From positions 62,001-126,000 of the forward strand of contig NZ_FQUM01000009.1 in NCBI RefSeq assembly GCF_900129025.1: a stretch of 64,000 bases of DNA. Direction: 5' to 3'. Positions within the stretch are counted from its first letter, which is position 1; the number at the start of each line of letters is the position of its first letter. The position numbers and the translations under genes are program-made. Positions 44,879 to 52,704 of this stretch are shown here, piece by piece. Under the pieces are notes generated by a model. That model made no database searches and was not told the DNA's origin. It saw only the letters and a program-made list of their open reading frames with translations. The DNA comes from Mariniphaga anaerophila (GTDB taxonomy: Bacteria > Bacteroidota > Bacteroidia > Bacteroidales > Prolixibacteraceae).

Positions 44879-44962
44879 GCCCGGGTGGCGGAATTGGTAG
44901 ACGCGCTGGATTCAAAATCCAGTTCTGGCAACAGAGTGCGGGTTCGATTCCCGCCCCGGGTA
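44879..44962 (+). tRNA. tRNA-Leu (anticodon CAA)
   Basis: An 84-base class II tRNA. Acceptor GCCCGGG pairs with CCCGGGT (one G-U), with discriminator A. The anticodon stem CTGGA/TCCAG carries loop TTCAAAA, giving CAA, which reads UUG. A long variable arm (TCTGG/CAGAG type) and T-arm GCGGG-TTCGATT-CCCGC complete the fold. CCA is not encoded. A terminator follows, and an accessory region begins just downstream. Confidence 0.97.
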
Positions 44963-44971
44963 CAAAAAAAG

Positions 44972-45002
44972 CCTGATTATCGATTGATAGTCGGGTTTTT
45001 TT
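44972..45002 (+). terminator. Terminator of tRNA-Leu
   Basis: A 10-bp stem with G-U pairs (CCTGATTATC/GATAGTCGGG, loop GATT) followed by seven Ts. The T-run is also the start of the 42-bp direct repeat copied at 60453. Confidence 0.85.
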
Positions 45003-45037
45003 ATCGCTTTAAACGAAGTGTTGTTTTGCAACAGAAA
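44996..45037 (+). repeat. Direct repeat, left copy
   Basis: The 42 bases starting at the tRNA-Leu terminator T-run recur at 60453-60494 with 38 identities. Mismatches are at 45006, 45014, 45030 and 45034. The non-T core AAGTGTTGTTTTGC is exact in both. The pair brackets the carbohydrate-utilisation region and may be ancient attachment sites or an insertion duplication. Confidence 0.75.
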
Positions 45038-45080
45038 GTGCCCCTGTTATTGAAAATATTTTAACATTAATGTGTGTGAA

Positions 45081-46442
45081 ATGAAAATTACAGTTTATAT
45101 ATTTCTAGCCTTAGTTATTCTCATTATAAATTTTTGTTCAGCATCAAATGATGTAGATTCGATACCTGATATTGAAGAGGGGCTTGCAATGGAGACTTAT
45201 CCAAATCCGGATATTGAAAATAATCCAATTGTCGATTACTCAAAGTGGAAAATCAAAAATGGAAAATTTTATATGAATGGTAAATGGAAATTTCTAAAGA
45301 TTGCCAAACCATTGAGAAATTTTGCGAATCAAGGTGAGGTTGATAAACTAATTGCAGACCTTGACACGTTAAGAAGTAAGTTTTATAATACAATAGAAAT
45401 AAATTGTTATTGGCATCATTTTGATACTAATGGTGATGGTGAAATTGATAAATCATTAGCTCCCCTTAATAATCTCATTAATGCTATATATCAGAGAGGA
45501 ATGTATCCTTGCCTGTCTGTTGAAACTTATTCTGTAGGAGGAGGTCAGATACCAAGTGGGTTTTGGGATATTTATCCTGATGCATGCGCTATTGACGACA
45601 AGGGCCAAGAGGTAAGAGATACGGAGTATGGTTTTAATAACGCAGTGGTTTCTATTTTTCATAAAGGATATCGCGAAACAACTCGTAAATTTATTAAAAA
45701 TCTTGCGAGTGGTATTGACACAAAAAAGATTCTATATTTTGAAACAACTGTTGAGCCCCAATATATGGGAGATGTTAGGTTGTGCTATAGCGAGGCTGCA
45801 AAGACTGCCTATGTAAATTGGAGGAAGGCAAATAATATTACAGACCAAGCTTCTGAGATGCCTACAGGTTTTCCTGTTTCATCAAAATTTGTTAATAATT
45901 CTATCTGGAATAAATTTCGAGCTCAGTTTTTGGCGAAATGGGTTAATGGGGATGCTCAGGCTTATCGGGAAATTGCAGGTGCATCAGCATATGTTGCAGT
46001 AGATTACTTAGATGCAAGTGAAGAAGTACAGAAGTTTAGGGATGGTGATCCTATTGAATTTTTAACCCACCTTACGTCGGTTAATATTATCCAGGTTAAC
46101 TGGCACTGGCATCTTGGGAATAATGCCCCTAACCAAAAGGCATATGATAGAGTTTGGCAAGTTAAAAATAATGAAGGGAAAGACTGGGCAATTACTGAGC
46201 ACATGACATTAAATGGCAGTGATTTCTTGTCACATTCAGACAGTGGTATTGAAAAAATTCTTGAAAATGCGCTAAAGCAAGGAACACGTTTTGGTTTTGA
46301 GTTTACCAATGTGATAAATAATAGTAATAGCACTTTTGGCCTTTATAACAATGACTGGGAACCAAAAAATGTAATTCGAATTGTTGACCAGTATTGGGGA
46401 TGGTGGCTTTACAGAGCAAATACTATTGAAAAAGAGAACTAA
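45081..46442 (+). CDS. Putative glycoside-hydrolase-like lipoprotein (TIM-barrel type, family not assigned)
   Basis: The ATG at 45081 is chosen over a GTG three codons earlier; 453 residues. Signal peptide with lipobox-like INFC (about residue 19). The rest reads like a clan GH-A barrel: PDACAIDDKGQEVRDT and ETTVEPQYMGD (E221/E225, possible acid/base) recall GH42-type enzymes, and a WAITEHMTLNG segment could hold the nucleophile. NGDGEIDKS looks like a calcium-type D-rich loop. I do not assign a family or substrate. The DNA looks richer in A/T than neighbouring genes. It lies first inside the direct repeats and is followed directly by a transposase remnant. Confidence 0.65.
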   Translation: MKITVYIFLALVILIINFCSASNDVDSIPDIEEGLAMETYPNPDIENNPIVDYSKWKIKNGKFYMNGKWKFLKIAKPLRNFANQGEVDKLIADLDTLRSKFYNTIEINCYWHHFDTNGDGEIDKSLAPLNNLINAIYQRGMYPCLSVETYSVGGGQIPSGFWDIYPDACAIDDKGQEVRDTEYGFNNAVVSIFHKGYRETTRKFIKNLASGIDTKKILYFETTVEPQYMGDVRLCYSEAAKTAYVNWRKANNITDQASEMPTGFPVSSKFVNNSIWNKFRAQFLAKWVNGDAQAYREIAGASAYVAVDYLDASEEVQKFRDGDPIEFLTHLTSVNIIQVNWHWHLGNNAPNQKAYDRVWQVKNNEGKDWAITEHMTLNGSDFLSHSDSGIEKILENALKQGTRFGFEFTNVINNSNSTFGLYNNDWEPKNVIRIVDQYWGWWLYRANTIEKEN

Positions 46443-46449
46443 TTTTTAA

Positions 46450-46689
46450 TACGATAAGCAAATCCGCAGGCTCATTTACACAACCAATTCTGTGGAAGGA
46501 TTTCACCGTCAGGTACGAAAAGTAACCAAAACAAAAGGTGCTTTTTCCAACGATATGGCTTTGCTGAAGCTGATTTATCTGACAACCGAACATATCTCAA
46601 AAAAATGGACACAGCCGCTCCAGAACTGGGGCCTTACTGCACAGCAGTTGAAAATAAAGTTTGGAGACCGAATGAAACTTGACCTCTGA
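46450..46689 (+). pseudogene. IS256-family (mutator type) transposase, C-terminal remnant
   Basis: The frame encodes about 79 residues after a TAA at 46447. It includes IRRLIYTTNSVEGFHRQVRK, TKTKGAFSNDMALLKLIYL and ISKKWTQPLQNWG, which match the last part of IS256-type DDE transposases (the end of the catalytic core). The catalytic N-terminal four-fifths are missing; 8 bp upstream is the stop of the hydrolase-like gene. It is therefore a relic marking past insertion and deletion. Confidence 0.87.
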
Positions 46690-46729
46690 TTTTAATCTCT
46701 AAAAGCAAAGTAAAAACAGGATTTAAAAC

Positions 46730-46777
46730 CTGTCAAGGGTATATAAATGGCTTCGCATACTCAGCCGCCCCTGACAG
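46730..46777. repeat. Inverted repeat near the end of the IS remnant
   Basis: CTGTCAAGGG (46730-46739) faces CCCCTGACAG (46768-46777), pairing 9 of 10. It lies 40 bp after the transposase stop, so it may belong to the right end of the element. It could also act as a hairpin. Confidence 0.45.
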
Positions 46778-47240
46778 AACTCAAATCCCGTTCAAAAAAG
46801 CTTTTACGATTAAAAATCCAGAAAATGAATTAATTTTGATTGATAGAAAATTACCAGACAGAGTTTAGATTACACTCCCTTAACAATAATTTTAAAATGT
46901 AAAAAGTATCTTAGGTTTATAGAGAAATTTGTTCAACAGGTTTAGACGTTAAACAATATCCTCTCACAATAGTTTTGAGTATTAGACAAACATGTTTCGT
47001 TTTGTGTTCAATTACAATTGCCTTTGAAGCCCAGGAAATGATTATTTTGAAATTCAAATATAGCGGTCTCGATAGCCAATACGATTCTAATTTGGAATTA
47101 TTAAAAATGACATACCCAGACGATTCCATAGACTGCTTAATTGGTCTTTTTACTATTTTTCATAAACGGTAAATCAAGTCCGTTAAACTAACTCTTAATG
47201 AAAAAAACATTCAAACGTAGCTAACGATAAATCAATAATT
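46778..47240. other. Gap without a gene
   Basis: About 460 bp of AT-rich DNA. A 65-codon ORF at 46975-47172 shows no family likeness, signal or coupling and is not called. No promoter could be defined for the downstream hydrolase gene. Confidence 0.4.
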
Positions 47241-49682
47241 ATGAAGACTTTGAAACTTTTAATCTTGTTCTGCAGTATCGCACTGTACTCCCAGTCACAA
47301 ACGGTTTCTGTTGGAGAAAACGAAGCCATTTTAGAAAATCAAAAAATTAAAATCGAATTTAACCTTGAGGCTGGAACTTACTCCGGAGTCTGTAAAGCTG
47401 ACGGTACATTTATGTTTTCTGATGCAACATTTTTGCTCGACCGTGGTCAGAAAATGTGGAACTTGCCACCACTGCTTATTAAAGCAGAAGAAATAAGTAC
47501 TGCCATTGGCAAAAAACTTCGGGTATGGTACATTCCAGAAAAGGGTTACGATCCGATTCGCTTCCTAGATATCTGCCTGTTCGACAACAGCCCGAAAATT
47601 ATTTTTAGATGGGGAGTAAAGAATGATTTCGACTATGAGGTACGAGTACGCCAAGCTGATGTTTTATACGAAGGCAGGCTTTTCGACGGACAGCACCCCA
47701 CCAATGCCAAAGTATTGAGGGGCGGTGCAGGCGCCGAACCAAATTTCGTGGAAGAAACATGGAAAATAGACGCACTGAACAGCACAATGCTTACTTACAA
47801 CGATTCATTGTCGGAAAGTAAAAGAAGAACAATTGTGGCAGGAGGTTATAAATATGCCGAGTTCTACCGGGAGATAGAAATTTATGCGGGTCGCAAAACA
47901 GGCACTTCCGATGGTGAATTCAGCTACCAGGGCAAGCAACCGTACATCACTTTTTCAATTACCGATCCACAGGGAAAGCGCATTGCCCCACATACAACAT
48001 GGGTTTCAGAAGACAGTTATTATCTTGATTTTATTACTGAAGATCCTTTTATTTCACTGGAGCAATACGGAAAGGAACTGGCCAAAGTAAACCATGCCAA
48101 TCCAAACAGATATAACTTTCCGACACTTTGTGGCTGGATGGTTTCTACCAAAAGCCTCGGCGAAGGAAAGCCAATCAACAATTCACCGGCTTTGGTCGAC
48201 CAAATGGAGTTGGCACGGGAAAGAGGCTTGAACAAATACACTTCGTTAGCTGTGCGCCTCGAACCCGATTTTTATTGCTATGGAGATTTTGGAAATACGC
48301 AGCAAGGTTGGTGGGACGATGAGCATTGGGCAAAATTCGGTTCGCTGAAAGCGCCTTACGAAACCTTTTCAAAATTCAGCTCGGGTGTTCAGGAAAAAGG
48401 AGGACGGGTTTTTACCTATTTTCAGAGTTCTATGCCAAGCAACGATTTTGCTGTTGCACATCCCGATTGGATGTTGAATAAAGATATATCCCTGTTACAC
48501 ACCGATCATTACCACCACCGCCCTTTAGTGCGATACGACTATTCAAATCACGATTTTCAGAAATACATGCTTGCAATGTGGTCGCGACTGGGCAACGATG
48601 GAGTAAAAGGCATTAAATTCGATTACCCGGAAACAGCCTGGGCATCGGGGGGTGGCTTCGACGATAAATCATTCACAACCACTTCTGCTTACCGCGAAGT
48701 TTTTAAACTCTGCCGCGAGGGCATGGGCAAAGAAGCATTTATTCATGAAAGAAACCTGGGAGGAAAGACTCATGAAAATGCGCCGCGGTTAGATTGCACT
48801 GTTGGCATTGTTGATTTACAGCGTGTTTGGGGCGATGCCAGCCACTTCGAGCCGGAGATGGCTTCCCGAATGGGACTTAGATGGTACAAACAGGGAGTGG
48901 CATATCGCTATTACCCCGATGGGAAAAGTTTCTACCTAAAGGGTGTTGCACTCAGCGCCAAAGACCGCAGGACTTTCCTTACACTGGTAGGGTTACTGTC
49001 AGGCCGCATTGAACTGGGAACCAGCATTGGGTCGATGACCGACAGTATGTTCTACGACCTTACCCGCATGTTCCCTACCCTCCCGAATGGCAAATCTTTT
49101 CGCCCGGTGGATTGTTTTCTCGGGAACGAACACCCTTCTGTATATGTATATGATGTTGTTCCAGGGTGGAAACAGTTGATCATGGTTAACAACGACACGA
49201 AGAATGCTCAGGATATTTCGGCACCTTTTTCGGGCGATCAGGTAGCCACCGGATCAATGGGATGCAATGCAGAGAGAAAATATGTTGTATTTGATTTTTG
49301 GAACAGCAAAAGCTTGGGAGTCTATTCGGGGAACGACACATTTGTCCGCCATCTCGATAAGGGTGAAGCTCTTATTTATTCAGTAAAAGAATTAAAAGCA
49401 TATCCTCAGATTATTGGCACAAACCGTCATGTAATGTGCGGGATGTTTGAAGTTGAGAATGAGGAATGGAACAAGAATCGACGGGAGCTATCGTTTGTAA
49501 CAAAGCTGATCGGCGGCGAGCCAATGAAGATATTTGTGCATGTGCCGGATGGATTAAAAGTGAAAGAAGTAAAATCGGAAGCAACTGCTACAATTGATTT
49601 AAATGGAAATGATATGACAATCACCCTAACTGCCTCAGACAAAAACGCCAACCTTCCGATCAACATATATTTTTCTAACTAA
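47241..49682 (+). CDS. Secreted glycoside hydrolase, alpha-galactosidase-like (GH-D-type barrel)
   Basis: An 813-residue protein with signal peptide about 1-19 (ending YSQSQ). It has an N-terminal beta domain (about 20-270), then a TIM barrel (about 290-620) and a C-terminal beta region. In the barrel, VKGIKFDYPETAW (D461) looks like the KxD nucleophile strand of clan GH-D (GH27/31/36). HERNLGGKTHENAPRLDC and VDLQRVWGDAS lie where the acid/base strand would be. Exact family and substrate are not assigned. It is followed by a GH29 fucosidase after 17 bp, so the two probably act on one glycan. Confidence 0.65.
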   Translation: MKTLKLLILFCSIALYSQSQTVSVGENEAILENQKIKIEFNLEAGTYSGVCKADGTFMFSDATFLLDRGQKMWNLPPLLIKAEEISTAIGKKLRVWYIPEKGYDPIRFLDICLFDNSPKIIFRWGVKNDFDYEVRVRQADVLYEGRLFDGQHPTNAKVLRGGAGAEPNFVEETWKIDALNSTMLTYNDSLSESKRRTIVAGGYKYAEFYREIEIYAGRKTGTSDGEFSYQGKQPYITFSITDPQGKRIAPHTTWVSEDSYYLDFITEDPFISLEQYGKELAKVNHANPNRYNFPTLCGWMVSTKSLGEGKPINNSPALVDQMELARERGLNKYTSLAVRLEPDFYCYGDFGNTQQGWWDDEHWAKFGSLKAPYETFSKFSSGVQEKGGRVFTYFQSSMPSNDFAVAHPDWMLNKDISLLHTDHYHHRPLVRYDYSNHDFQKYMLAMWSRLGNDGVKGIKFDYPETAWASGGGFDDKSFTTTSAYREVFKLCREGMGKEAFIHERNLGGKTHENAPRLDCTVGIVDLQRVWGDASHFEPEMASRMGLRWYKQGVAYRYYPDGKSFYLKGVALSAKDRRTFLTLVGLLSGRIELGTSIGSMTDSMFYDLTRMFPTLPNGKSFRPVDCFLGNEHPSVYVYDVVPGWKQLIMVNNDTKNAQDISAPFSGDQVATGSMGCNAERKYVVFDFWNSKSLGVYSGNDTFVRHLDKGEALIYSVKELKAYPQIIGTNRHVMCGMFEVENEEWNKNRRELSFVTKLIGGEPMKIFVHVPDGLKVKEVKSEATATIDLNGNDMTITLTASDKNANLPINIYFSN

Positions 49683-49699
49683 ACTGAACTTAAATCCTT

Positions 49700-51301
49700 A
49701 TGAAAAAAAATCAGATTCTCCTCCTAATTCAATATGCAGGACTTATTACATTGGCTGTACTATTTATTACCTGCAAAGAACAAAGAAAACCGCAAATCAA
49801 ATACGAGCCAACGCTCGAATCATTAGGACAGCACCAGTGCCCGGAATGGTTTAGAGATGCTAAATTTGGCATATTCATGCACTGGGGGGTAATGAGTGTT
49901 GTAGAAGGTAATAGCGGATGGTATGGCCGCCATATGTACATGCAGGTTAATAACGAATGGGGGCAAGACTATCAAAAACATTTGGAGCGCTATGAACATC
50001 CTTCAGAATCGGGATACAAAGACCTTATCCCTCTTTGGAAAGCAAGGAAGTGGAATCCTGACAAAATAGTGAAACTGTATAAGGAAATTGGAGCAAGATA
50101 TATCGTTCCGGTGGCAGTTCACCACGACAACTTCGACTTATTCAATTCTTCCTACCAACCATGGAATTCTGTTAATATGGGGCCGAAACGTGATGTTATC
50201 GGAGAATGGGCTGAGGCAGCAAAAAAATACGGACTTCGCTTCGGGGTTTCGTCTCATAACGACCGCAGCTGGACCTGGTTAGAACCCGCATTCGGAAGCG
50301 ATGTAAGCGGCCCAATGAAAGGAGTAAAATACGATGGATGGGATACAAAAGAAGATGGCAAAGGACTTTGGTGGGAAGGATACGACCCTGCTGACCTATA
50401 TACAACGCCACACGATTCGTCGGCCACATTTACGAAAGAATACTGCGAAAAATGGTACAACCGCACCATTGAACTGATAGACAAGTATCACCCTGACTTG
50501 ATTTATTTCGATGGGCCACTCCCAATTATGGGAACCACCGAAGCTTGCGCCAAATCGAGGTCATGGACAAAAGAATACGGGTTACGAATGGCAGCTCACT
50601 ATTTCAATGAAAACCCTACCTGGAACAACGGAAAAAATGATGCTGTAATTGCAATTAAAGAATGGAAAGGTTTCCCGATACCCAACAAAAAAGCATTTAC
50701 CGCCGACTTTGAGAAAAGCGGGAATACGGATACTCAGAAGTTCCCCTGGCAAACCGATACGTCCTTATCTGGCACATGGTTTTGGAACGGGAACCCTCAT
50801 AACGAAATCAGCGACACTGTCATTATCCACAACCTGTGTGATGTGGTTAGCAAAAACGGAAATTACCTGCTGAATGTAGGCCTGACTGCTGATGGAGAAA
50901 TTCCGGAGTATGAAATGACAAGCCTCGAAAATATCGGAGCATGGCTAAAAGTAAACGGAGAAGCAATTTTTGACACCCGCCCTTGGGAGAAATTTGGAGA
51001 AGGCCCGTCAATAGTGCCGGAAGGAGAATTTCAGCAAAACAAAAAGCCATTTACCAGTGAAGATATTCGGTTTACAAAAAAACAGGATGCTTTGTATGCT
51101 ATTTTTATGGACTGGCCAAAGAATAATGTTGTTAACATAAAATCGTTATCTAAAGCATTATACGGCGAAACTCCGATTATAAGTATTGAAGTTTTGGGTA
51201 GCACGCAAAAAATCAAATGGGAACAAAACGATGATGAGCTAAAAGTTGAATTACCAGAGCAGAAGCCTTGTAGTTATGCCTATGTCTTAAAGATTCAATA
51301 A
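49700..51301 (+). CDS. Alpha-L-fucosidase, GH29
   Basis: A 533-residue lipoprotein (lipobox FITC, C25). GH29 marks: CPEWFRDAKFGIFMHWG (residues about 47-63), AVHHDNFDLFNSSYQPWN, and HPDLIYFDGPLP with the likely nucleophile D271. A C-terminal beta domain follows. It releases terminal alpha-L-fucose from glycans in the periplasm or at the cell surface. It sits 17 bp after the GH-D-like gene, with a broken GH95 fucosidase downstream. Confidence 0.93.
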   Translation: MKKNQILLLIQYAGLITLAVLFITCKEQRKPQIKYEPTLESLGQHQCPEWFRDAKFGIFMHWGVMSVVEGNSGWYGRHMYMQVNNEWGQDYQKHLERYEHPSESGYKDLIPLWKARKWNPDKIVKLYKEIGARYIVPVAVHHDNFDLFNSSYQPWNSVNMGPKRDVIGEWAEAAKKYGLRFGVSSHNDRSWTWLEPAFGSDVSGPMKGVKYDGWDTKEDGKGLWWEGYDPADLYTTPHDSSATFTKEYCEKWYNRTIELIDKYHPDLIYFDGPLPIMGTTEACAKSRSWTKEYGLRMAAHYFNENPTWNNGKNDAVIAIKEWKGFPIPNKKAFTADFEKSGNTDTQKFPWQTDTSLSGTWFWNGNPHNEISDTVIIHNLCDVVSKNGNYLLNVGLTADGEIPEYEMTSLENIGAWLKVNGEAIFDTRPWEKFGEGPSIVPEGEFQQNKKPFTSEDIRFTKKQDALYAIFMDWPKNNVVNIKSLSKALYGETPIISIEVLGSTQKIKWEQNDDELKVELPEQKPCSYAYVLKIQ

Positions 51302-51509
51302 TATAAAATGAAGAGTTAATGGTCAAAGTTTGCTTTGATTAAGCATTTTTGAAAGAAGATAAATGAATACAAAGTCAACGTATTTAATCTTTTGATGGAT
51401 GCGTTGATTTTATTTTACGCAGACAGCCAAAAACCGATTTATATGGGTTCGTAACATAGTAAGAATTGTACAGTCAAAATTAAGCCCTAATAAACAATTA
51501 ATTCAAACT

Positions 51510-51876
51510 ATGAATACCAAAAGCGGTTACATCACTTTTCTTTTATTATTTGTAGCAGAACCTGCTTTTTGCTAGGGTGGACATGACAATAAGCTGTGGT
51601 ACGAAAACCCACCTGAACATTGGGGTGAAAACCCTTCCTCCTAGGAAAGGGAGGCTTGGCGCCATGGTGTTTGGATGAATTGAAAAAGAACATATCCAGT
51701 TTAATGAAGAAACTCTGTGGAGCTGACAACCGCATAACTACTCAAATCCAGAAGCTTATCAAAATATTGATGCTATGAGAACTCTCATCTGGGAAGGAAA
51801 AGCATGGAAAGCAGAAAAAATTGGAACTGAATATTTTATGAAATCTGTAAAAGTAGAATTAGAGACTGTAAAATAA
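51510..51876 (+). pseudogene. GH95 alpha-L-fucosidase, N-terminal remnant
   Basis: An ATG at 51510 opens a signal-peptide-like run (FLLLFVAEPAFC) that meets TAG at 51573. Beyond it NKLWYENPPEHWGEN is read, then after a frameshift KGRLGAMVFG, IEKEHIQFNEETLWS and QPHNYSNPEAYQNIDAMR. These match the start of GH95 enzymes. In-frame TGA codons at 51676 and 51724 stand where the family has glycines. Only about 110 of some 780 residues remain; the rest is gone where an inverted repeat (51861-51928) begins. The 208 bp before it hold no gene. Confidence 0.85.
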
Positions 51877-51928
51877 ACTCCGTCCAACAGTATTAATTTT
51901 GTAAGACAGAGTTCATTTTACAGCCTCT
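51861..51928. repeat. IS-end-like inverted repeat (possible MITE or fused IS termini)
   Basis: The 24-base arm at 51861-51884 (starting AGAGACTGTAAAATAAAC) and its inverse at 51905-51928 pair at 21 of 24 positions around a 20-base spacer. The GAGnCTGTAAAA tips resemble insertion-sequence ends. It lies exactly where the GH95 remnant stops. There is no T-run on either side, so a terminator role is less likely. Confidence 0.55.
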
Positions 51929-52002
51929 TTGTTGCAAGTCTAAAATAGAGTGTATCAATGATTTGAAATACTCTATCTATTTAATTAGTATTAACTCAGA
52001 TA

Positions 52003-52686
52003 CTACATTTCAATTTTAACAATCTTTGTAAAATTATATCGTTTTTGTGCATTATCTGTTCTTGCCCCAATTCTTACATAGTAAATAGAATTGGACTCGA
52101 AGTTACTAATTGACTCATTGAATGTGGTTTGCAGAATCTCTTCATCGGAGATATTTTGCAAATCAACCATTGGGCTGATTTCTGAGCTGAAAACGTTGTT
52201 TCCAACACTTGGATTTTTTGATATAAACACTCTTGTATCGATAATCTTATCTCCCGCCTGTTGCCGTTTTAGGCGATAAGAAACGTTAAGCGAATTCCCC
52301 GACTTTGTAATATCTACATTCTCAAATTCAAGATAAGGTATAACTGTAAAATCGATGTTTTTTGTCCCTTTAATTTCCGTTTCAACAGCATCTACCGGGA
52401 AAAATGCTCCTTCTACGGGTTGTACTTTGTATGTCGCTGCAAATAGTCTGGTATTTCTGAAGGTGCCATCAGCTTTTCCCCAGAAATACTGAGGTTCTGG
52501 ATTATCTGACCAACTTGTTTCAAGCAATTTAATCCTATATGCGTTGGGTTGCTCTGATACAAAGTTTTCATCCGACCCTTTTACTTTTAGTGTACCTGTA
52601 AGTGTGTGGTTCGGCTCATCGTAGTTGTCCACTTGACAGGCAGTAAGCAGAATTAGTAAGCCTAATATCAATTTATGAATCTTCAT
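52003..52686 (-). CDS. DUF3823 lipoprotein (SusE-position surface glycan-binding protein)
   Basis: A 227-residue lipoprotein (lipobox LTAC, near residue 16). It has the DUF3823 pattern: an N-terminal carboxypeptidase-like beta domain (TGTLKVKGSDENF, ADGTFRNTRLFAATYKVQP) and a C-terminal Ig-like domain. Such proteins occupy the SusE/F place after susC-susD and probably bind glycan at the surface. It lies 18 bp after susD. Confidence 0.9.
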   Translation of the reverse strand: MKIHKLILGLLILLTACQVDNYDEPNHTLTGTLKVKGSDENFVSEQPNAYRIKLLETSWSDNPEPQYFWGKADGTFRNTRLFAATYKVQPVEGAFFPVDAVETEIKGTKNIDFTVIPYLEFENVDITKSGNSLNVSYRLKRQQAGDKIIDTRVFISKNPSVGNNVFSSEISPMVDLQNISDEEILQTTFNESISNFESNSIYYVRIGARTDNAQKRYNFTKIVKIEM

Positions 52687-52704
52687 TGCTAATGTTTTTT
52701 ATAA

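Noticed and set aside
46975-47172. 65-codon ORF before the GH-D-like gene
   Set aside because: No likeness, signal, coupling or ribosome-binding site.
51676-51726. TGA read as glycine (recoding) in the GH95 stretch
   Set aside because: TGA ends many intact genes here (for example the ATGA overlaps at 498, 4327 and 34830), and the same stretch also has TAG and a frameshift, so it is a pseudogene.
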